Source: Acinetobacter higginsii
GTDB lineage: Bacteria; Pseudomonadota; Gammaproteobacteria; Pseudomonadales; Moraxellaceae
Length of the DNA: 64,000 bases
Reading direction: 5' to 3'
Assembly: GCF_000369525.1 (NCBI RefSeq)
Contig: NZ_KB850072.1
Coordinates: 124,001 to 188,000 of the forward strand
Below, one piece after another: positions 59,462 through 64,000 of the stretch. Position 1 is the stretch's first letter. Every line of letters begins with the position of its first letter. Made by a program: the position numbers and the translations under genes. The notes under the pieces are model-generated. The model searched no databases. It worked only from the letters and a program-made list of their open reading frames with translations, and was not told where the DNA came from.

Positions 59462-61414
59462 TTAAATCGGGAGAGACGCTTTTATTGTGGTTTTCCCAAC
59501 CTTGGAGTAAATAATTAAAGTTCCTCCCAAACGTTCTAAACGCGTTTGCATACTTCTCAGGCCGACACTCATTCCCGCAGTTTGGACCGCTTCAACATTA
59601 AATCCAATTCCGTTGTCCTCAATTTCTAAAATTAATTTTGCATCATTTGAAAAAGATAAGCTAAAGTGCACTGAATTTGCTTGGCTATGTTTTAAAATAT
59701 TGGTTAAAGCTTCTTCTGCGACTCGCAGTAAGGTCAAACAAATGAGCGGACTCGGCTGGACCTGCCAAGACTCGGGAAAAGACCACTTTGATGCAATATC
59801 AAGTTCATCAAATAACTGACTAAAGCGATAACGCAATGGAGCTCCCCAGAGCAAAGGCGTATCTGGTACTTTCGCCCCAGTACTTGAGCCACTATCAATC
59901 ACCTGACGCAAGTCATCTCGTAATAACTTTAACATGGATAAAAATTGTTGATTGCTCAGATTTACATGGCTTTGATCGACAGTCACCATGGAACGAACCA
60001 GAGAACCGCCTAAGCCATCATGTAAATCATGTGCAAGTTGTATGCGTTCTTGTAGCTTTGCATTTTCTAATTCAAGTTGATGCTGGGTGCTCAGTGAAAC
60101 AGCCAATTCATCCCTTGCTTCAACAATATTCTGTGCCAATGTTTGATTAAATTTTTCAATTTTCTTCACATTTTTGGCAAGCCTTAAAGCAAGAATAATC
60201 GCAATAAATAAGGTCATTAAAGGCGCTGTATAAGCAACAGTAGCAGCTCTAGTTGAGGACTTGCTAAGAATCAGATACGCGTCATGCAGTACAATAAATA
60301 AGAAGAAAACAAAAACACTCGCCAATAAATAGGCTTCGATTTGTCTTACTTTATAAGCAATAAAAGGGAACGAAATACAGTTGGCGATATTAATAAAAAC
60401 AGCGCAGATAAAGGTGAGTAGTAAAAACCATGTTAATGCTGTATCTGGGAGTAAAATAGCGGATAGAGCTACAACAATAAAGCCAATCAAAAAGGTTCTT
60501 TCGATATGGGGAAAACGTTGATGCGCAAAACGCCATGCATATAAACAACCACAAATTGCATGCATAAAAATCATGACGATATTGATGCGTGCAATTTGTA
60601 AGGTATTTAAGCCAAAAGGGGGATTGATGATGGCAATGTTGCTCATAATAATCACCCAGCAGAAGGAGGTTAGAGCAAACCAACCAAAAGCTTTTTCCTG
60701 TCGACGAAAGAGCCAGACCAGAAAAGCAATCAGGCCCAAGATCAGTGAGAAGGAAAGATTAAAAAAGTTTAAAACGCGTTGTTCATATATGAAGGTTTCA
60801 TATTGAGGAATTGCGATTTCTGGTGTTGCTAAGATAACATGTCCTAAGCCTGGATCTTGGGTTGCAACTCCAACGACCCGAATCCATAAAGTATTTGAGC
60901 CTTGTTTTAATGTAGAGGGCAGTAAATCCCAGTAGCGTGGCATATTCCAACTACGAGACAGTGGCTCAACTAGAGATTTATCTTGCCAGAGGCGTTCGTC
61001 GTTTAGATAAATCTCTCCAGCCATATTAATACTATTAATCACTAAGGTAATCGGTTCGTATTGATGCTGTGGACAATGATAATCCCAAGCAATTTTATAC
61101 CATGCACTACCGGTATAGTCTGGCCAACGTTGATGCCAATGATCAGGCAAAGTTATCGTTTGCCAGTCGGTTTGAGGGCGTTGTGTCTGACTTTCTTGGT
61201 TTGCTTTTGCAACCTGTATCGAGGTGATTTGAGCTGTACAGCTTGAGTGGCTATTTGCAATAGATGGCAATGAATTCGCCAGCACTACTTGTGCTAAGCA
61301 AAGCGACCAGCACAGTATAAGGTACTTTATAAAAGACCTAATGAACGTGCTGTATTGATGGCTTTGGAGCGACTGCCCACTGAAAGCTTTCGATAAATAT
61401 GTTTGATATGACAT
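59462..61414 (-). CDS. Sensor histidine kinase, NarL-type (7TM-like)
   Basis: The protein is 650 residues. An N-terminal signal or anchor is followed by a periplasmic 7TMR-DISM-extracellular-like domain (about 50-205) and seven hydrophobic segments (about 215-415). A coiled coil leads to a HisKA_3 dimerisation domain with H465 in 'QERIQLAHDLHDGLGGSLVRS', and HATPase with 'VAEEALTNILKHSQANSV' and 'EIEDNGIGFN'. The start (61414) overlaps the end of the regulator gene by 88 bases, and no later ATG is close to the membrane segment. It would phosphorylate the upstream-encoded regulator. Confidence 0.88.
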   Translation of the reverse strand: MSYQTYLSKAFSGQSLQSHQYSTFIRSFIKYLILCWSLCLAQVVLANSLPSIANSHSSCTAQITSIQVAKANQESQTQRPQTDWQTITLPDHWHQRWPDYTGSAWYKIAWDYHCPQHQYEPITLVINSINMAGEIYLNDERLWQDKSLVEPLSRSWNMPRYWDLLPSTLKQGSNTLWIRVVGVATQDPGLGHVILATPEIAIPQYETFIYEQRVLNFFNLSFSLILGLIAFLVWLFRRQEKAFGWFALTSFCWVIIMSNIAIINPPFGLNTLQIARINIVMIFMHAICGCLYAWRFAHQRFPHIERTFLIGFIVVALSAILLPDTALTWFLLLTFICAVFINIANCISFPFIAYKVRQIEAYLLASVFVFFLFIVLHDAYLILSKSSTRAATVAYTAPLMTLFIAIILALRLAKNVKKIEKFNQTLAQNIVEARDELAVSLSTQHQLELENAKLQERIQLAHDLHDGLGGSLVRSMVTVDQSHVNLSNQQFLSMLKLLRDDLRQVIDSGSSTGAKVPDTPLLWGAPLRYRFSQLFDELDIASKWSFPESWQVQPSPLICLTLLRVAEEALTNILKHSQANSVHFSLSFSNDAKLILEIEDNGIGFNVEAVQTAGMSVGLRSMQTRLERLGGTLIIYSKVGKTTIKASLPI

Positions 61415-62010
61415 TCGATTGTATATTTTGATAAATGAAGAAAATCAGCGATTTCTCGATTACTCATTCCTTGAGAAACCAGTTTTAAAATTTCAAATTC
61501 TCGCGCTGAAAGTAAATGATTTTGTTCTACGGCTACAATATCTTTTGTTGTCGGTTCAAATGAAATTTTTGACAGAATCTGTTGGGCTATAAACGGGTCT
61601 ATTGGTGCACCACCTCTTAATATACTCCGAATTGATAAGGTAATTTCAAAATCATCTCGTTCTTTTAACAGATAGCCTGTTGCACCCATTTGGATTGCTT
61701 TTAAAATCGTTTCCTGAGTGCTCCAAGCCGAAATAACCAGAACGGGCGAGCTTTCATCGAGCTGTCTTAGGCTTTCGATAAAATCAATGCCATTGCCATC
61801 GGGTAATCCGAGATCAACCAGTGCAAATGAAATTGGGCTTTGTTTAAGTATCTCTTTCGCTTGATAGAGGCTTTGCGCAAAAATGAGAGCCTCTTGTGTA
61901 TAACCAATGTCCAGTAAGATTCTTTTTAGCCGCTGTTGCATGATTGCATCATCTTCCAGAATAAATACGGGCACGGGTAAAGTGAGTTCATTCTGAGACA
62001 CAAAAATCAT
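61327..62010 (-). CDS. Response regulator, NarL/LuxR type
   Basis: The protein is 227 residues. The receiver domain (about 13-130) has the acidic pair ED, phospho-acceptor D66 ('ALVDLGLPDGNGI') and K in 'GYLLKERDD'. The C-terminal LuxR helix-turn-helix is at about 163-225 ('LSAREFEILKLVSQGMSNREIADFLHLSKYTIECHIKHIYRKL'). It is first in the unit with the histidine kinase. A conserved motif upstream (62065-62084) also occurs before the two following genes, suggesting it is their regulator. Confidence 0.9.
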   Translation of the reverse strand: MIFVSQNELTLPVPVFILEDDAIMQQRLKRILLDIGYTQEALIFAQSLYQAKEILKQSPISFALVDLGLPDGNGIDFIESLRQLDESSPVLVISAWSTQETILKAIQMGATGYLLKERDDFEITLSIRSILRGGAPIDPFIAQQILSKISFEPTTKDIVAVEQNHLLSAREFEILKLVSQGMSNREIADFLHLSKYTIECHIKHIYRKLSVGSRSKAINTARSLGLL

Positions 62011-62064
62011 CCTTAACCATTATTGTTTTCAGTTGTCATCATAGGGGGGATTTGATTTTTTGAC

Positions 62065-62084
62065 TATCACTGAAATTAGGTATT
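62065..62084 (-). promoter_or_regulatory. Shared promoter motif, copy 3 (upstream of response regulator)
   Basis: On the minus strand this reads AATACCTAATTTCAGTGATA, matching AATACC-N3-TTTCAGTGATA at 17 of 20 positions including three differences in the middle. It is 55-74 bases upstream of the regulator start and is oriented toward it. Confidence 0.65.
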
Positions 62085-62233
62085 GTAAGGTCTATTTCTA
62101 CAATATTTTTTCAGGCCTCTTTTATTCTATTACTTATTTTTAGATCATATATTTTATTTTAACTATTATTTAAATTTTATATGGCTATTAAATGTTTTTA
62201 TTATTAAATAAATTTAATCAAGAATTATTTTTA

Positions 62234-62255
62234 AAATACCAGTTTTCAGTGATAT
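62234..62255 (+). promoter_or_regulatory. Shared promoter motif, copy 1 (upstream of aerolysin-like gene)
   Basis: AATACCAGTTTTCAGTGATA plus one flanking base at each end is identical to 63309-63330. Ten bases after it lies TCTAAT (62266-62271), a -10-like hexamer. The motif therefore covers the -35 region, the place of a class II activator site. The first gene starts at 62323. Confidence 0.72.
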
Positions 62256-62322
62256 TTGAATTTATTCTAATGTGATCTTATGTGTTTTCAATAAAACTTA
62301 TTTGAATAAATGGAGAAAAACC

Positions 62323-63186
62323 ATGTCAGTTAAGCATCTAGACAAATTATATTTACGTTCGTTATTAACAGATTTTTGGAAAAAAGAATTAAATACCAAT
62401 AAAGATCCAGCCAATGGTAAGTGGTATGAAAAGGGGGCACAAAATGATGGCGGACTATATGGGGATGTGAGTGATGCTGATGATGTTGAAATCATTTTTC
62501 ATCAAGATCAGGCAAAACTTGAAAAAAATCAGGTTACGATTATCCATAGCGATTTTGACAACTCTAAAAGTAACATTGGCACTGAGTTTTCAACAGAGTT
62601 ATCGGATACTTGTACTTTGGCAAAAACCCATACGACAACAAAGAGCCATACAATCAAGTTTGGTCTTGGCTATGAAGTAAAAGCAAAAGCTGGAATTGTT
62701 TTTGTGGATGTAGAAGAGACGATAAAAGTTAATTTTGAATATCAGTATGCGACTTCAAAAACAGAGTCTACAACGGAATCTAGCTCTCAAACCATCAAGC
62801 AAACAATTAAATGCATTGTACCCGCAGGAAAGATTTACAGAGCTTCTTTGGTCTGTACTAAACAGCGATTATTAATACCATTCACTGCTTTAATTGCTTT
62901 TAAGGGTACAACAGGGACTTGGTTCGAAAGCCGGGTGGATAACCATTATCATTGGATCTCTTCTATTGGACATGCCTTTCAACAAATTAATGCAAAAAAA
63001 TTAGCTGGAAATGATAGTGAAAGATTTACCGTACGTGGTATCGAAGATAAAGGAATGATGGATAATTCTCAGCAATTCGATTTTAAAATTATTATTTCGG
63101 ATATTACTAATCTCGTTAATTTGGGGAATGTTGAGAAATTAATAGAAAAAGAGGAAAACTTTGTAGAGCTTGTTGAGCTAGCTTAA
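62323..63186 (+). CDS. Aerolysin / ETX-MTX2-like beta-pore-forming protein (putative)
   Basis: The protein is 287 residues from ATG 62323 (GGAG upstream). There is no signal peptide. The centre shows the alternating Ser/Thr strands typical of aerolysin-type insertion regions: about residues 88-112 ('EFSTELSDTCTLAKTHTTTK'), a loop-and-strand section 113-140 ('GLGYEVKAKAGIVFVDVEET') and 143-165 ('ATSKTESTTESSSQTIKQTI'), followed by 'CIVPAGKIYRASLVCTKQRLLIPFTALIAFKG'. The family makes membrane pores, often as toxins. Function and target are unknown. It could also be an intracellular or defence-related member. Confidence 0.7.
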   Translation: MSVKHLDKLYLRSLLTDFWKKELNTNKDPANGKWYEKGAQNDGGLYGDVSDADDVEIIFHQDQAKLEKNQVTIIHSDFDNSKSNIGTEFSTELSDTCTLAKTHTTTKSHTIKFGLGYEVKAKAGIVFVDVEETIKVNFEYQYATSKTESTTESSSQTIKQTIKCIVPAGKIYRASLVCTKQRLLIPFTALIAFKGTTGTWFESRVDNHYHWISSIGHAFQQINAKKLAGNDSERFTVRGIEDKGMMDNSQQFDFKIIISDITNLVNLGNVEKLIEKEENFVELVELA

Positions 63187-63203
63187 TTTAATAGTTTTTA
63201 AGA

Positions 63204-63230
63204 TGCTCACACATGTGGGCATTTTTTTGG
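63204..63230 (+). terminator. Terminator after aerolysin-like gene
   Basis: ATGCTCACA (63204-63212) pairs with TGTGGGCAT (63215-63223, one G-U pair), then seven T. Confidence 0.75.
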
Positions 63231-63308
63231 ATTTTTAGAATTAAAAAATATTATTAAGATGATTTAAATTAATAGCTTACTTATTTTAAAAATGTGACGA
63301 TTTCATCG

Positions 63309-63330
63309 AAATACCAGTTTTCAGTGATAT
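63309..63330 (+). promoter_or_regulatory. Shared promoter motif, copy 2 (upstream of autotransporter)
   Basis: It is identical over 22 bases to the copy at 62234-62255. TGTAAT at 63342-63347 is the -10-like hexamer, 11 bases downstream. The adhesin starts at 63391. Confidence 0.72.
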
Positions 63331-63390
63331 ACAGGCTTTAGTGTAATGTTTTGTAATTGTACCGATTGATTAAAAAATATAGGTACGGAT

Positions 63391-64000
63391 ATGAATCACA
63401 TTTTTAAAAAAATTTGGAATAAATCACTGGGGTGTATGGTTGTTGTGTCTGAAAATGCCAAAAGTGCAGGTAAGACAGATAATACCACTGGAGTATTAGT
63501 CAGTTCGGAGGGTGTCACTACTCGATCTATTACATATCGGGGATTTGGTCTGCAAACGCTAGTTTTAAGCATTGCTATGGTGACAGGCATTCATGTTTGG
63601 GCTGGAAATATTGTTCAAGGCATAACCTGCCCTAGTTTCCTGAGTAACAAAACAATAGAAATGAGCGGAGGTAATGATATTACATATATAACTCAAACTG
63701 ATTCTGCGATGAGTTATAGTTTTTTTGGTACTAGTGTTGATGGTGCTGTATCGATTGGAGCAGATTGTACTAATCAAACTCTGGCTTTGGATCATGCAGT
63801 GGCAATTGGTGGTGCTGCTGCCTCAGCAAATGGAGTTGCAATTGGCTCTGGTGCTTTAGCGAGAAGGATTAATAATGTTGCTCTGGGTAATCAGGCTCAA
63901 GCGCTAGGTAAAAATAGTATTGCGCTAGGGGCAAATTCTATTGCAGATCGAGAGAATAGTTTCTCAGTTGGGAATACGGTATTACAGCGACAAATTACGA
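63391..64000 (+). CDS. Trimeric autotransporter adhesin (YadA/Hep_Hag type), 5' end
   Basis: 203 codons are visible and the frame stays open at the window end, so the gene continues. The long ESPR-type signal peptide ('MNHIFKKIWNKSLGCMVVVS', then ENAKSAGK) ends near residue 71 (GIHVWA). YadA-like head repeats follow ('VAIGGAAASANGVAIGSGAL', 'NVALGNQAQALGKNSIALGA'). Such proteins form trimeric adhesins on the surface, like Ata of A. baumannii. The promoter motif is shared with the aerolysin-like gene. Confidence 0.88.
   Translation, partial: MNHIFKKIWNKSLGCMVVVSENAKSAGKTDNTTGVLVSSEGVTTRSITYRGFGLQTLVLSIAMVTGIHVWAGNIVQGITCPSFLSNKTIEMSGGNDITYITQTDSAMSYSFFGTSVDGAVSIGADCTNQTLALDHAVAIGGAAASANGVAIGSGALARRINNVALGNQAQALGKNSIALGANSIADRENSFSVGNTVLQRQIT

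Overview
The window is chromosomal DNA from an Acinetobacter-like gammaproteobacterium. The grounds are a gene whose product closely resembles the 146-residue Acinetobacter chromosomal AAC(6')-I acetyltransferases, a PPK1 and NfuA of Acinetobacter type, and the neighbouring housekeeping gene content. Intrinsic AAC(6')-I genes are known mainly from non-baumannii species, so a non-baumannii species is the better guess, but this is inference.

Bases 1 to about 37,500 are an integrated contractile-tailed phage (myovirus) plus a small integrase-bearing appendix; the left end of the prophage lies outside the window. In order: an early region (PAPS-reductase-like protein; O-type replication protein with an iteron-like repeat cluster inside its gene; DUF1064 nuclease-like protein; Q-like antiterminator), a strong late promoter and leader terminator (4.36-4.57 kb), packaging and head genes (5.2-15.1 kb), sheath, tube, tail chaperone with a probable -1 frameshift, tape measure (15.1-20.1 kb), an accessory island (20.1-23.4 kb), baseplate, spike and fibre genes (23.4-31.97 kb) and lysis genes (32.0-33.6 kb). 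Late genes are separated by many forward-facing intrinsic terminators, which fits control by antitermination. The island holds a secreted-protein gene split by an IS256-family element (with terminal inverted repeats and an 8-bp target duplication), then two divergent ribbon-helix-helix repressors and a BRO-type antirepressor, the layout of the mnt/arc/ant immI module of phage P22. At 33.6-37.4 kb are two different tyrosine recombinases, two small helix-turn-helix-like proteins and a coiled-coil protein; two of these transcription units carry copies of the same promoter/operator/leader sequence.

From 37.6 kb the sequence is host chromosome: dgkA, pdxB-epmA, a LuxR regulator, a small lipoprotein, a lipoprotein sulfatase with its own lipoprotein formylglycine-generating enzyme, a rhomboid protease, nfuA, a TonB-dependent receptor with a Fur-box-like site, an unknown protein, an alpha/beta hydrolase, a carbonic anhydrase, an AAC(6')-I acetyltransferase, tesA divergent from a YbbA/YbbP transporter, a second rhomboid, mtgA and ppk.

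The right end (59.4-64.0 kb) holds a two-component system (NarL-type regulator and membrane histidine kinase), a gene whose product looks like an aerolysin/ETX-MTX2 beta-pore-forming protein without signal peptide, and the start of a trimeric autotransporter adhesin (cut by the window end). A 20-22 bp motif (AATACC-N3-TTTCAGTGATA) lies upstream of all three transcription units, twice identically and once inverted with three mismatches. This suggests that the two-component system controls itself, the pore-former-like protein and the adhesin. This is the most interesting candidate system in the window.
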